A stretch of DNA of 64,000 nt from Jatrophihabitans endophyticus (GTDB taxonomy: Bacteria; Actinomycetota; Actinomycetes; Mycobacteriales; Jatrophihabitantaceae). The stretch lies in assembly GCF_900129455.1 (NCBI RefSeq), contig NZ_FQVU01000001.1, positions 682,001 to 746,000 on the forward strand, given 5' to 3'. Shown here in pieces: positions 8,513-16,599 of this stretch. The notes under the pieces are model-generated. The model saw only the letters and a program-made list of their open reading frames with translations, did no database searches and was not told the DNA's origin. A program made the position numbers and the translations under genes. Within the stretch, counting starts at the first letter, position 1. Each line of letters opens with the position of its first letter.

Positions 8513-10675
8513 GTGGCCCGAGCAGGCCAGCGCCAGGCGGGCGCTCGCCGTACCGGTACGTCGACGCAGCGGCAGGTCGCCGAACCGAAGGACGTCATCT
8601 CGATGCTCGCCCGCGCCGTGCGGGAGGTGGAGGCAGCGGCCGAGCGCCGCCGCGTCACCCCCGCAGTGCGCGCGAAGTTCCACGCCATCGCGCTGATCGT
8701 GCGCGACGAGCACGCCCGGATCCGCGCGGCACAACCCGCCGGGTCCGCGCGCGAGTCGAAGGACCAGAAGCGCCTGGACGGCATCGTGGCCATCCTCGCC
8801 CGGACCGCCGTCCGCGACGCGGGACTGTACGGACTGCTCGGCGAGAACGCCGTCGTGTCCGACGCCACCCGATCGCTGCGACGCGAGCTCCTGGCGCAGG
8901 TCGGCATCGAGACGGCTCCGGAGGAGCTCGCGCCGCCCGAGGCGGACACCCCGACCATCGACACCTCGCGCCGCGTCGTGCCGCAGTCGGTGCTGTCGCG
9001 GCAGCTGGCCAACCCGTTCCTCGCGCCCGACTACTCCGCCGCACGGCAGCGGTCGGCGGCGCCGCGCCGACTCTCCGGCTGGGAGCTGCTCACTCCCCTG
9101 CTGACCTCGTTCGAGCGCGCGGCGGACGGCGCGGCCGCGTGCATGCCGCTGCCCGCCCCCGACCACCCGCGGGTGCGGGGGAACCGCACGCTGATGCCGC
9201 ACCAGGAGCAGCTCGTCGCCGCGGCGGCGGACGGTCACCGCACGTTCCTGCTCGCCGACGAGCCCGGCCTGGGCAAGACCGCTCAGGCGCTGCTCGCCGC
9301 GGAGGCGGCGAACGCCTACCCGTTGCTGGTCGTGGTCCCGAGCGTCGTCAAGACCAACTGGGCCCGCGAGGCCGGCATGTGGACGCCGCACCACCCCACC
9401 ACCGTCGTCCACGGCAACGGCGAGCGGGTCGACGGCTTCGCCGACATCGTGGTCGTCAACTACGAGGTGCTCGACCGGCACGTGGGGTGGTTCGGGCAGT
9501 TCGGGTTCCGCGGCATGGTCGTCGACGAGGCCCACTTCATCAAGAACAAGAGCTCGCAGCGCTCCCGGCACGTGCTGGAGCTGTCCGAGCGCATCCGGGC
9601 CCGCACCGTGCGGCCGCTGCTGATGGCCCTGACCGGTACGCCGCTCATCAACGACATCGACGACTTCCGCGCCATCTGGCAGTTCCTCGGCTGGATCGAC
9701 GAGACCGAGCCGCGGGCCGAGCTGATGGACGCCCTCGAGGAGACCGGCCTGACCCCGGCGGACCCGGGGTTCCACGCGGCCGCCCGCCGGTGCGTCATCG
9801 ACCTGGGCATCGTCCGTCGCCGCAAGGTGGACGTGGCCGCCGACATCCCCGCCCGCCGCACCGCCGACATGCTCGTCGAGCTCGACGACACGGTGGGTCG
9901 GTCGATCCGCGCGGCCGAGCGCGATCTCGCGCGGCGCATGGTCGCCCGCTACGACACCGCGCTCGCGAACCGCCGCGAGACGGTCTCGGCCGCCGGCGGT
10001 GTCGACGGCGACGGGATCGACGTGGACCTCGTGCGCAAGGTCGCGTCGTGGGAGCAGAAGGACGCGAAGAACGCGACGGGTGGCGAGAACGTCTTCGCCA
10101 TGATGCGGCGGATCGGGCAGGCGAAGGCCGGCCTGGCCGCCGACTACGCGGCGCAGGTGGCGCGCAGCGCGGGCAAGGTCGTCTTCTTCGCCAAGCACGT
10201 CGACGTCATGGACGCCGCGGAGGAGAACTTCACCCGGCAGGGCCTGCGGTTCTCCTCGATCCGCGGGGACCAGACGCCCCGGGTGCGGCAGCGCAACATC
10301 GACGCGTTCACCAGCGACCCCGACGTCGCCGTCGCCGTCTGCTCGCTGACGGCGGCCGGCGTCGGACTCAACCTGCAGGTCGCGTCCAACATCGTGCTGG
10401 CCGAGCTGTCCTGGACCGACGCGGAGCAGACGCAGGCCATCGACCGCAGCCACCGCATCGGACAGACCGAGCCCGTCACCGCATGGCGCATCATCGCGGC
10501 GCAGACGGTCGACAGCAGGATCGCCGGTCTGATCGACAGCAAGGCCGGCCTGGCGGCGCGCGCGCTGGACGGCTCCGACGACGAGGTGTGGTCGTCGGCC
10601 GACGTGCAGCACGAGACCCTCGTCGCCCTGCTGACCGACGCGTTGCGCGATCGCCACGTCACCATGGAGGGATGA
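8513..10675 (+). CDS. SNF2-type DEAD/DEAH-box helicase
   Basis: A 720-residue ATPase. The N-terminal quarter is helical and charged without a recognised domain. The SNF2 core then shows motif I ADEPGLGKTAQAL (about residue 250), motif II VVDEAHFIKN (DEAH, about 336), motif III LMALTGTPLIN, the RecA2 strand KVVFFAKHVDVMDAAEE and motif VI QAIDRSHRIGQTEPVTAW (about 645). This arrangement recalls SMARCAL1/HARP-like bacterial remodellers that act on DNA in replication or repair. The start GTG is set by GAGGAGGAG just upstream. Its stop overlaps the next ATG, so it is coupled to a PAC2 protein. Confidence 0.9.
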   Translation: MARAGQRQAGARRTGTSTQRQVAEPKDVISMLARAVREVEAAAERRRVTPAVRAKFHAIALIVRDEHARIRAAQPAGSARESKDQKRLDGIVAILARTAVRDAGLYGLLGENAVVSDATRSLRRELLAQVGIETAPEELAPPEADTPTIDTSRRVVPQSVLSRQLANPFLAPDYSAARQRSAAPRRLSGWELLTPLLTSFERAADGAAACMPLPAPDHPRVRGNRTLMPHQEQLVAAAADGHRTFLLADEPGLGKTAQALLAAEAANAYPLLVVVPSVVKTNWAREAGMWTPHHPTTVVHGNGERVDGFADIVVVNYEVLDRHVGWFGQFGFRGMVVDEAHFIKNKSSQRSRHVLELSERIRARTVRPLLMALTGTPLINDIDDFRAIWQFLGWIDETEPRAELMDALEETGLTPADPGFHAAARRCVIDLGIVRRRKVDVAADIPARRTADMLVELDDTVGRSIRAAERDLARRMVARYDTALANRRETVSAAGGVDGDGIDVDLVRKVASWEQKDAKNATGGENVFAMMRRIGQAKAGLAADYAAQVARSAGKVVFFAKHVDVMDAAEENFTRQGLRFSSIRGDQTPRVRQRNIDAFTSDPDVAVAVCSLTAAGVGLNLQVASNIVLAELSWTDAEQTQAIDRSHRIGQTEPVTAWRIIAAQTVDSRIAGLIDSKAGLAARALDGSDDEVWSSADVQHETLVALLTDALRDRHVTMEG

Positions 10676-11562
10676 CCGTGGACCCCGAAGAGCTCTTCGA
10701 CCTCGACGCCGACCGCCCGGAGCTGTCCGGCGCGGTGCTGCTGCACGCCCTCGACGGGTTCGTCGACGCGGGATCCGCGGTGCAGCTCGCCCGCTCCGCG
10801 CTGCTGCCCGACGACGCTCCCGTGGTGGCCCGCTTCGACCTCGACCAGCTCTACGACTACCGGGCGCGTCGCCCGGTGATGCGCTTCGACGTCGACCGGT
10901 GGACCGACTACGACACCCCGCAGCTGACGGTGCGCCTGCTGCATGACCAGGACGAGACGCCCTACCTGCTGCTGGCCGGACCGGAGCCGGACCGGCAGTG
11001 GGAGCGGTACTCGGCCGCCGTCGCGCTGCTGGTGGAGCGGCTCGGCGTGCGGCTCGTCGTCGGGCTGGACGCGTTCCCGATGTCGGTGCCGCACACCCGG
11101 CCCACGCCGATCATCGTGCACGGTTCCCGCCGCGAGCTGTTCGCCGACTACCGCGCCTGGCTCGGTCAGATCATGGTGCCGGCCAGCGCCGGCCACCTGG
11201 TCGAGTACCGCCTGGGAGCGGCCGGCGTCGACACCCTGGGCATCGCCGCGCCGGTGCCGCCCTACCTGGCCCAGGCCGAGTACCCCGCCGCGGCGCTGGC
11301 CCTGCTGCGCGAGGTCGGTGCGCGCGCCGGGCTGCGCTTCGACACGAGCAGCCTCGAGGACGCCGAGGGCGTGAACCGCACCGCGATCGAGCGGCAGGTC
11401 GCCGCCTCGACGGAGCTGCAGACGCTGATCGCGGCCATCGAGCAGCAGTACGACGCCGCCGCCGAGGCCCGCGCGGCCCTCACCGACGGTGACCTGCCCT
11501 CGGCCGACGAGCTGGGCGCCGAGCTGGAGCGGTTCCTGGCCGACGAGTCACGCGGCGACTGA
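10672..11562 (+). CDS. PAC2 family protein
   Basis: A 296-residue protein of the PAC2 (proteasome assembly chaperone-like) family. It shows AVLLHALDGFVDAGSAVQLA at the N-terminus, the acidic FDLDQLYDYRARRPVMRFD segment, LVVGLDAFPMSVPHTRP, VEYRLGAAGVDTLGIAAPVPPYLAQAEYP, and a C-terminal helical tail ending SADELGAELERFLADE. Bacterial PAC2 proteins are common in actinobacteria, some of which carry a 20S proteasome; their exact role is unclear. Coupling to an SNF2 helicase is notable. ATG 10672 overlaps the helicase stop. Confidence 0.87.
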   Translation: MTVDPEELFDLDADRPELSGAVLLHALDGFVDAGSAVQLARSALLPDDAPVVARFDLDQLYDYRARRPVMRFDVDRWTDYDTPQLTVRLLHDQDETPYLLLAGPEPDRQWERYSAAVALLVERLGVRLVVGLDAFPMSVPHTRPTPIIVHGSRRELFADYRAWLGQIMVPASAGHLVEYRLGAAGVDTLGIAAPVPPYLAQAEYPAAALALLREVGARAGLRFDTSSLEDAEGVNRTAIERQVAASTELQTLIAAIEQQYDAAAEARAALTDGDLPSADELGAELERFLADESRGD

Positions 11563-11598
11563 GCGCCGCACCGTCCGACCGGTGCTGCGACCCGCCGT

Positions 11599-11617
11599 CC
11601 GGCCCGTCGCGGGCCGG
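11599..11617. terminator. Bidirectional hairpin between convergent genes
   Basis: CCGGCCCG-TCG-CGGGCCGG is a perfect 8-base stem with a 3-base loop, placed between the convergent PAC2 and hydrolase genes. There is no U-tract, as is common in high-GC actinobacteria. Confidence 0.6.
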
Positions 11618-11622
11618 TTCGG

Positions 11623-12450
11623 CTACTCCGCGACGGCGGTGATGCGGTCGAGGATCAGCTCGGCGAGCGCGTCCGGGGCCTCGTCGGGGATCCAGTGGCT
11701 CAGGCCGGGGAGCACCGCGAAGCGGTAGGGCGCGTCCACGAAACGCTCGGTGGCCTCGGCGCCGGCGCGACCCAGCGCCACGTCGCCGTCGCTCCACACG
11801 TAGGTGGTCGGCACCGTCGACCGGCGCGCGTACCCCTTCTCCCGCTGCGACCACGGCAGCGCGCGGTACCAGTTCAGCGCGCCGGTCAGCCCGTCGCGGC
11901 CGAGCGGCTCGACGTACGCCTTCATCTGCTCGGTCGTCAGTCCCTTCCCGCCGAGCAGGGCCAGGCCGCGCGGCGTGGGCAGGAACCGCTCGGGCACCGC
12001 GGGCAGCTGGAATGCCGCCATGTACCAGGACTTCAGCGCCTGGCCGCGCGGCATCGCGTAGGCGAAGGCCTTGGGGTGCGGCACGCTGACCGCGGTCAGC
12101 GTCCGCACCCGCTCGGGGTGCCGCGACGTCAGCGCCCAGGCCACGAGCGCACCCCAGTCGTGCCCGACCACGTGCACCTTCTCGACCCCCGCGGCGTCGA
12201 TCAGCGCGACCACGTCGGCGACGAGCTCGGACTGCACGTACGCCCGTCGCCCGGCCGGCCGGGCCCCGGGCGAGTAGCCGCGTTGGTCGGGGGCGAGGAC
12301 GCGGCAGCCGGCGGCGGTGAGCTGCGGCGTGACGCCGGTCCACTCGTGGCGGTTCTGCGGGAACCCGTGCAGCAGCACGACGACCTCGCCGTCGGCCGGG
12401 CCGGAGTCCGTCACGTCGAAGACGAGACCCTGTCGCGAGAAGGAGTCCAT
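11623..12450 (-). CDS. Alpha/beta hydrolase, epoxide hydrolase-like
   Basis: A 275-residue alpha/beta hydrolase. HGFP (oxyanion region, in VVLLHGFPQNRHEW) and the nucleophile elbow VVGHDWGALVAW, with Asp rather than Ser as nucleophile, are typical of epoxide hydrolases and haloacetate dehalogenases. The acid is probably Asp in YVWSDGDVALG and the catalytic His lies in LPGLSHWIPDEAPD. The cytoplasmic enzyme probably opens small epoxides or removes halide, but the substrate cannot be read. It stands alone, with a separate regulator gene upstream on the same strand. Confidence 0.85.
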   Translation of the reverse strand: MDSFSRQGLVFDVTDSGPADGEVVVLLHGFPQNRHEWTGVTPQLTAAGCRVLAPDQRGYSPGARPAGRRAYVQSELVADVVALIDAAGVEKVHVVGHDWGALVAWALTSRHPERVRTLTAVSVPHPKAFAYAMPRGQALKSWYMAAFQLPAVPERFLPTPRGLALLGGKGLTTEQMKAYVEPLGRDGLTGALNWYRALPWSQREKGYARRSTVPTTYVWSDGDVALGRAGAEATERFVDAPYRFAVLPGLSHWIPDEAPDALAELILDRITAVAE

Positions 12451-12530
12451 CGGCCCATCCTGCCGTGCCGGCCCGTCCTGCCGCGCCGACGGGGGCCGCG
12501 GATCGTCCGTCCGGCAGTCGGCCGGCGCTG

Positions 12531-12914
12531 TCACCCGGGGCAGCGGGGGGCGAGGTGCTCGTCGGCCCAGCCGGCGAGCTGGTCGAGGATCGGCAGCAAC
12601 GCGTGACCGGCCGGGGTGAGCCGGTAGGTCACGCCGGGCGGGCGGGTGTCGGTGACGCTGCGCTCGACTATCCCCGCGCCGGCGAGCTCGGTGAGCCGGT
12701 CGGACAGCATCGAGTCGGTGATGCCCGCGACGGCGCGGCGCAGGTCGGCGAAGCCGGCGTTGGTCGTCGCCAGGGTGCCGACGATCAGGCCGTTCCAGCG
12801 CTTGCCGAGGATGCCGAAGGCCGCGGCGAGGGCGGCGTCGCACCGCTCGACGGCCCCGCTGCACGCGGTGCCGTCGCGCGGCACCGCGTCCTGCCGGTCT
12901 GTCGACGACGTCAC
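12531..12914 (-). CDS. HxlR family transcriptional regulator
   Basis: A 127-residue winged helix-turn-helix protein. FGILGKRWNGLIVGTL, FADLRRAVAGITDSMLSDRL and GIVERSVTDTRPPGVTYRLT are the classical HxlR signature. Cysteines near the N-terminus (TACSGAVERCD) could sense redox or electrophile stress, as known for some HxlR proteins. It is divergent from the azoreductase gene, which it most likely controls. GTG 12914 is the start. Confidence 0.88.
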   Translation of the reverse strand: MTSSTDRQDAVPRDGTACSGAVERCDAALAAAFGILGKRWNGLIVGTLATTNAGFADLRRAVAGITDSMLSDRLTELAGAGIVERSVTDTRPPGVTYRLTPAGHALLPILDQLAGWADEHLAPRCPG

Positions 12915-12997
12915 ACGACGAGGGTATCGCTTGTATTTTCCGAGCAGCTTGCTGTTTGCTAGTTGAACTGCTCACGCATCCTCCGAAGGAGATCGTC
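12915..12997. promoter_or_regulatory. Divergent HxlR/azoR control region
   Basis: This 83-base gap is much richer in AT than its surroundings. AGCA-GCT-TGCT at 12943-12953 is a short perfect inverted repeat and a candidate HxlR site. GAAGGAG at 12985-12991 is the azoreductase ribosome site. Confidence 0.4.
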
Positions 12998-13648
12998 ATG
13001 ACCCTGTTCCGGCTCGACGCCAGCATTCGCGAGGACGGCTCGCACAGCCGCGCGATCGCCGACCTGGTCGAGGCCGAGTGGCGCGCGGCGAACCCGGCGG
13101 CCGAGATCGTCCGCCGCCACGTCGGGCTGGACCCGATCCCGGCCACCACCTGGGGCACCGCGGTCGGCGCCGCCTTCACCCCCGAGGCCGACCGCACGGC
13201 CGAGCAGCGCGACGCGGCCGCACTCGCCGCACGCGAGACCGACGCGCTCGTGGGAGCCGACGCCGCGCTCTTCGCCGTGCCCCTCTACAACTTCGGCGTC
13301 TCGCAGCACTTCAAGGCATGGGTCGACCTCGTGATCTCCGACCCGCGCATGGCCGCCGGCGTCACCCCCGCCACCGCGGGGAAGCCCGCCGTCCTCGTGA
13401 CCGTCCGCGGCGGCGCCTACGGCGCCGGCACGCCGCGCGAGGGCTGGGACCACGCGACCGGGTGGATGCGCCGCATCCTGCAGGACGTGTGGCAGCTCGA
13501 CCTCTCTGTCGTCGAGCGCGAGTTCACGCTCGTCGGGGTCAACCCCGCCCTCGACGAGTTCGCCGACCTCGCCGACGAGATGCGTGCCGAGGCCGAGCGG
13601 ATCGCGCGCGACCACGGCCGCGCCCTGGGGCCCGACCGCGCCGCCTGA
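12998..13648 (+). CDS. azoR: FMN-dependent NADH-azoreductase
   Basis: A 216-residue flavodoxin-like protein of the AzoR/NQO family, which reduces azo compounds and quinones with NAD(P)H in the cytoplasm. The N-terminal LFRLDASIREDGSHSRAIAD corresponds to the FMN phosphate-binding loop. FAVPLYNFGVSQHFKAWVD carries the conserved PLYNF substrate/flavin segment. VTVRGGAYGAG matches the isoalloxazine-contact loop. ATG 12998 has a strong ribosome site. The divergent HxlR gene fits the usual quinone/electrophile-response pairing. Confidence 0.88.
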   Translation: MTLFRLDASIREDGSHSRAIADLVEAEWRAANPAAEIVRRHVGLDPIPATTWGTAVGAAFTPEADRTAEQRDAAALAARETDALVGADAALFAVPLYNFGVSQHFKAWVDLVISDPRMAAGVTPATAGKPAVLVTVRGGAYGAGTPREGWDHATGWMRRILQDVWQLDLSVVEREFTLVGVNPALDEFADLADEMRAEAERIARDHGRALGPDRAA

Positions 13649-13664
13649 CGCCATCCGGCGTTCG

Positions 13665-14606
13665 TCAGCGGCGCAGCTGCTCTCGGACGCGATGGGGCAG
13701 CACCGCGTGCACTCCCCACGTGCGGTTCGCGATCTGGGTGATGCGCAGGTCGACGCACGTGGACGCGAGGGCGAGGACGACGGGACGAGCCAGCCCGGTG
13801 AGTCGTTCCAGCCAGTCCAGCATCGCGGCGAGGGCGTCGGCGGTCGCGGCGTTGAGGTCGGCGTCGAAGCCGAAGGTGATCAGGCCGGCCGGCGTCACGG
13901 CGTGCACGCCCGCGACCGGCGGGTCGTCGATCAGGTCGAGCGTGACCGTCGTGGTCATACCGGTCTCGATCGCGGTGCCGCCGACCTCGCCGTCGCCCTG
14001 GGCCGCGTGACCGTCACCCAGGTAGAGGTAGGCGTCCGGGACGGTCACCGGCACGAACAGGGTCGAGCCGGCGACGAGCTCGGCGCAGTCGACGTTGCCG
14101 GCGCCGGCGGCCCGCGGCGGGATGGTCGAGTGCTCGCCGTCGGCGTCGGGCGGCAGGCCGATCACGCCGAGGAACGGGCGGACGTCGACGGCGACGCCGT
14201 ACTGGTTCACCGCGACGCCCCCGGCGACGTCGTCGATGTCCCACGACAGCTGGGCGGGGTCGAGTGCGGCCGTCCCCAGTCGCCGGTGCAACAGGGTGTC
14301 GTGACCACCCGCCCGGGTGAATCCCCAGCGGTCCGGTGTCAGCGCCTCGATGCCGACCGCGAGCGTCTGCCCCGGCCGGGCGCCGACGACGGCGACGGGG
14401 CCGGCCAGGCAGTGGCCCCGCGCGCCCGGGAGGAGGCGGCGGCCACCACCGGCCGCCACGGCCGGCCCGCGATCGAGATTGCCTGCACAGTCGAGCGTGC
14501 GGACGGTCAACCGGTCCCCCGGTTGCATGCTCAGTACGGGCGGCCGGCCGCGGGTCAGCACGTCGGAGACGGTGTCGACGCTCGGTTCGAGCCGGTGGTG
14601 GGTCAC
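13665..14606 (-). CDS. Acetamidase/formamidase family protein
   Basis: A 313-residue FmdA/AmdA-type amidase predicted to hydrolyse short-chain amides to ammonia and acid. Family markers are the N-terminal LSMQPGDRLTVRTLDCAGN, GFTRAGGHDT, IPPRAAGAGNVDCAEL, and the metal-binding region LYLGDGHAAQGDGEVGGTAIE, all in the expected order. The GTG start at 14606 lies 35 bases after the end of the SDR gene upstream on the same strand, so they may be co-transcribed. No urea/amide transporter is adjacent. Confidence 0.88.
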   Translation of the reverse strand: MTHHRLEPSVDTVSDVLTRGRPPVLSMQPGDRLTVRTLDCAGNLDRGPAVAAGGGRRLLPGARGHCLAGPVAVVGARPGQTLAVGIEALTPDRWGFTRAGGHDTLLHRRLGTAALDPAQLSWDIDDVAGGVAVNQYGVAVDVRPFLGVIGLPPDADGEHSTIPPRAAGAGNVDCAELVAGSTLFVPVTVPDAYLYLGDGHAAQGDGEVGGTAIETGMTTTVTLDLIDDPPVAGVHAVTPAGLITFGFDADLNAATADALAAMLDWLERLTGLARPVVLALASTCVDLRITQIANRTWGVHAVLPHRVREQLRR

Positions 14607-14641
14607 CGCACCGTCCTACCCCGCCGTCGACGGCCGGACCA

Positions 14642-15322
14642 TCAGAACGCGATGCGGCCGTGCCGGTCGTGGAACTCGCCGGTGGGGCCGTCCGGGCCGA
14701 GCGTCGCCAGCATGACCGTCGCGTCCGTGCCCTCGGTGACCGTCTGGTGGCCGCTGTGGCGGTTGAGGTCCGTCGCGGTGTAGCCGGGGTCGGCGACGTT
14801 GACGCGGAAGTCCGGCAGGTTCTTCGCATACTGCACGGTCAGCGTGATGACGGCCGCCTTCGAGGCGGCGTAGGGGACGGCGCGCACCGGGTACTCGTCG
14901 CGGCCCGGCTCCTGCAGCGCGCGTGGCCAACCGACGCCGGACGCCACGTTGACGACGACGGGGTTGGCCGAGCGGCGCAGCAGCGGGAGCGCGGCCTGGG
15001 TCGTCCGCACGATGCCGACGACGTTGGTGTCGAGGACGGCGGTCATGGCGTCGGCATCGAGGTCGTCGAGGTCGAAGGACGTGCCGAGGACGCCGGCGTT
15101 GTTCACGAGGACGTCGAGCTCGGGCAACTCGGCGACCGCGGCGGTGACGGAGGCGGCGTCGGTCACGTCGAGTCGGACGACGCGTGCGCCCACCGCGCGG
15201 GCGGCGTCGCCGCCGGCCGGGTCACGCATCCCCGCATAGACGGTGTGGCCCGCGGCGACGAGGCGGCGCGCGGTCTCGAGGCCCAGGCCCCGATTGGCTC
15301 CGGTGATCAAGGTGGTGGTCAT
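14642..15322 (-). CDS. SDR family oxidoreductase
   Basis: A 226-residue classical short-chain dehydrogenase. The cofactor loop TGANRGLGLE at residues 7-16, the NNAG motif (LDVLVNNAGVLG), the Ser in VVVNVASGVG and the YAASK catalytic pair are present, so it should be active with NAD(P)H. The tail PDGPTGEFHDRHGRIAF is typical of carbonyl-reductase-like members. It is divergent from an XRE-MmyB regulator, an arrangement seen often in actinobacteria, where the regulator controls the SDR. Substrate unknown. Confidence 0.88.
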   Translation of the reverse strand: MTTTLITGANRGLGLETARRLVAAGHTVYAGMRDPAGGDAARAVGARVVRLDVTDAASVTAAVAELPELDVLVNNAGVLGTSFDLDDLDADAMTAVLDTNVVGIVRTTQAALPLLRRSANPVVVNVASGVGWPRALQEPGRDEYPVRAVPYAASKAAVITLTVQYAKNLPDFRVNVADPGYTATDLNRHSGHQTVTEGTDATVMLATLGPDGPTGEFHDRHGRIAF

Positions 15323-15410
15323 GGCTCCACCGTGCGCCGCGGCGCAGCAGCGGTGGGTAGGCACTGCCGGTACCACCCCCACGACGCCGCCGCCCGGCAT
15401 GCTGGTGGAC

Positions 15411-16280
15411 ATGACCGAGCTGGGTGAGGTGCTGCGGGCGTGGCGTGATCGGCTGGGCCCCGGGGACGTGGGCCTGCCGCCGGGACGCGGCCGCCGCGCC
15501 GTCGGGCTGCGTCGGGAGGAGGTCGCGATGCTCGCCGGCGTGAGCCTCGAGTACCTCGTACGGCTCGAGCAGGGCCGGGCGCGCCACCCGTCCGCGTCCC
15601 TGCTCGCCGCCCTGGCCCGCACGCTGCGGCTCACCGACGACGAGCGCGATCACCTCTACCGCGCGGGTGGCGTCGCGGTCCCGTCCCGCGGCGTCGTCCC
15701 CCAGCACGTCCTACCGGGCGTGCAGCGCATCGTCGACCGGTTGGGCGACGTGCCGCTGGCGGTCCACACCGCAGCCTGGGACGTCGTGCTGTGGAACCCG
15801 CTGTGGGCCGCGATCACCGGCGACCCGCGCGAGCGACAGGGTCTCGACCGCAACGTCGCCTGGCGCCATTTCACCGAGGCCCGCGGGGTCATCGACTTCG
15901 ACGAGCAGCACGCCGAGCAGTTCGCCGACGATCTGGCCGCCGACCTGCGCGAGGCCGCCGGTCGCTACCCGGACGACCCCGGTCTCGCCCGGTTGATCAC
16001 CCGCCTCCGCGACGAGTCACCGGACTTCGCGCGCCGGTGGGGTCGGGCCCACGTCGCGCGTCACCGGTCGAGTCGCAAGACGGCCACGTCGACCCCGGTC
16101 GGCCCGATCCGGCTGGACTGCGACGTCCTCACCGTCCCGGGCAGCGACCTGCGCATCGTCGTCTACACCGCCGCCCCGGGCACGGAGGATGCGTCGAAGC
16201 TCGAGTTGCTGGCGGTCACGGGGGTGCAGGCCGTGAGCGCGGCCGCGAGCCCCGTGAACGCGTCCGGCACGAGTGCGTAG
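15411..16280 (+). CDS. XRE regulator with MmyB-like ligand domain
   Basis: A 289-residue regulator. The N-terminal helix-turn-helix (GLRREEVAMLAGVSLEYLVR, then LEQGRARHPSASLLAALARTL) is followed by the MmyB-like ligand-binding domain, with AWDVVLWNPLWAAITGDP and WRHFTEARGVIDF. ATG 15411 gives the usual start TELGEVLRAWRDRL; ATG 15399 in frame is possible. It is divergent from the SDR across a gap holding GGTA-GGCACTGCC-GGTACC near 15356-15374, a possible operator. Its last 118 bases overlap the convergent arsR-like gene. Confidence 0.87.
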   Translation: MTELGEVLRAWRDRLGPGDVGLPPGRGRRAVGLRREEVAMLAGVSLEYLVRLEQGRARHPSASLLAALARTLRLTDDERDHLYRAGGVAVPSRGVVPQHVLPGVQRIVDRLGDVPLAVHTAAWDVVLWNPLWAAITGDPRERQGLDRNVAWRHFTEARGVIDFDEQHAEQFADDLAADLREAAGRYPDDPGLARLITRLRDESPDFARRWGRAHVARHRSSRKTATSTPVGPIRLDCDVLTVPGSDLRIVVYTAAPGTEDASKLELLAVTGVQAVSAAASPVNASGTSA

Positions 16281-16525
16281 TACGCCCACCTGCCGCGCTG
16301 CTCGCGCGTGACCAGGCCGGCGGCCGCGAGCTGTTTCATGTGATGCGAGACGGTGGGTTGGGTCAGCCCGACCGGCCCCGTCAGGTCGCAGATGCAGGCA
16401 CCGTCGTCGCCGGCGCCCACGAGCAACGACAGCAGTCGCACCCGCGTCGGGTCGCCGAGCGCCTTGCAGCGGCGAGCGAGCTCGACCGCCGCGTCCGAGT
16501 CCCACACGGCACCAGCCTGCCACAT
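16163..16525 (-). CDS. arsR: ArsR family metalloregulator
   Basis: A 120-residue winged-helix repressor. LARRCKALGDPTRVRLLSLL, then VGLTQPTVSHHMKQLAAAGL, are ArsR hallmarks. The pair C44-I-C46 in ACICDL corresponds to the CVC arsenite-binding site of E. coli-type ArsR, and Cys20 could be a third ligand. It should bind As(III) or Sb(III) and derepress arsM. ATG 16525 lies inside an inverted repeat, consistent with autoregulation. The C-terminal ~39 codons overlap the convergent MmyB gene. The core ends near ALTACTPVT, so part of the tail may be dispensable. Confidence 0.86.
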   Translation of the reverse strand: MWQAGAVWDSDAAVELARRCKALGDPTRVRLLSLLVGAGDDGACICDLTGPVGLTQPTVSHHMKQLAAAGLVTREQRGRWAYYALVPDAFTGLAAALTACTPVTASNSSFDASSVPGAAV

Positions 16526-16548
16526 CGATTGACACTCATCGATCGATG
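16523..16548. promoter_or_regulatory. ArsR operator, arsR side
   Basis: CATCGAT at 16523-16529 and ATCGATG at 16542-16548 are perfect 7-base arms with a 12-base spacer. The left arm includes the arsR start codon, so binding would block arsR transcription or translation. Confidence 0.55.
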
Positions 16549-16562
16549 GCGCAGTCTCGATC

Positions 16563-16580
16563 CATCGACGTTCGTCGATG
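16563..16580. promoter_or_regulatory. ArsR operator, arsM side
   Basis: CATCGACG-TT-CGTCGATG is a perfect 8-base inverted repeat about 20 bases before the arsM start, related to the repeat at 16523-16548. A ribosome site (GGAGGGTGAGG) follows. Confidence 0.6.
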
Positions 16581-16599
16581 AATTGATCGGAGGGTGAGG

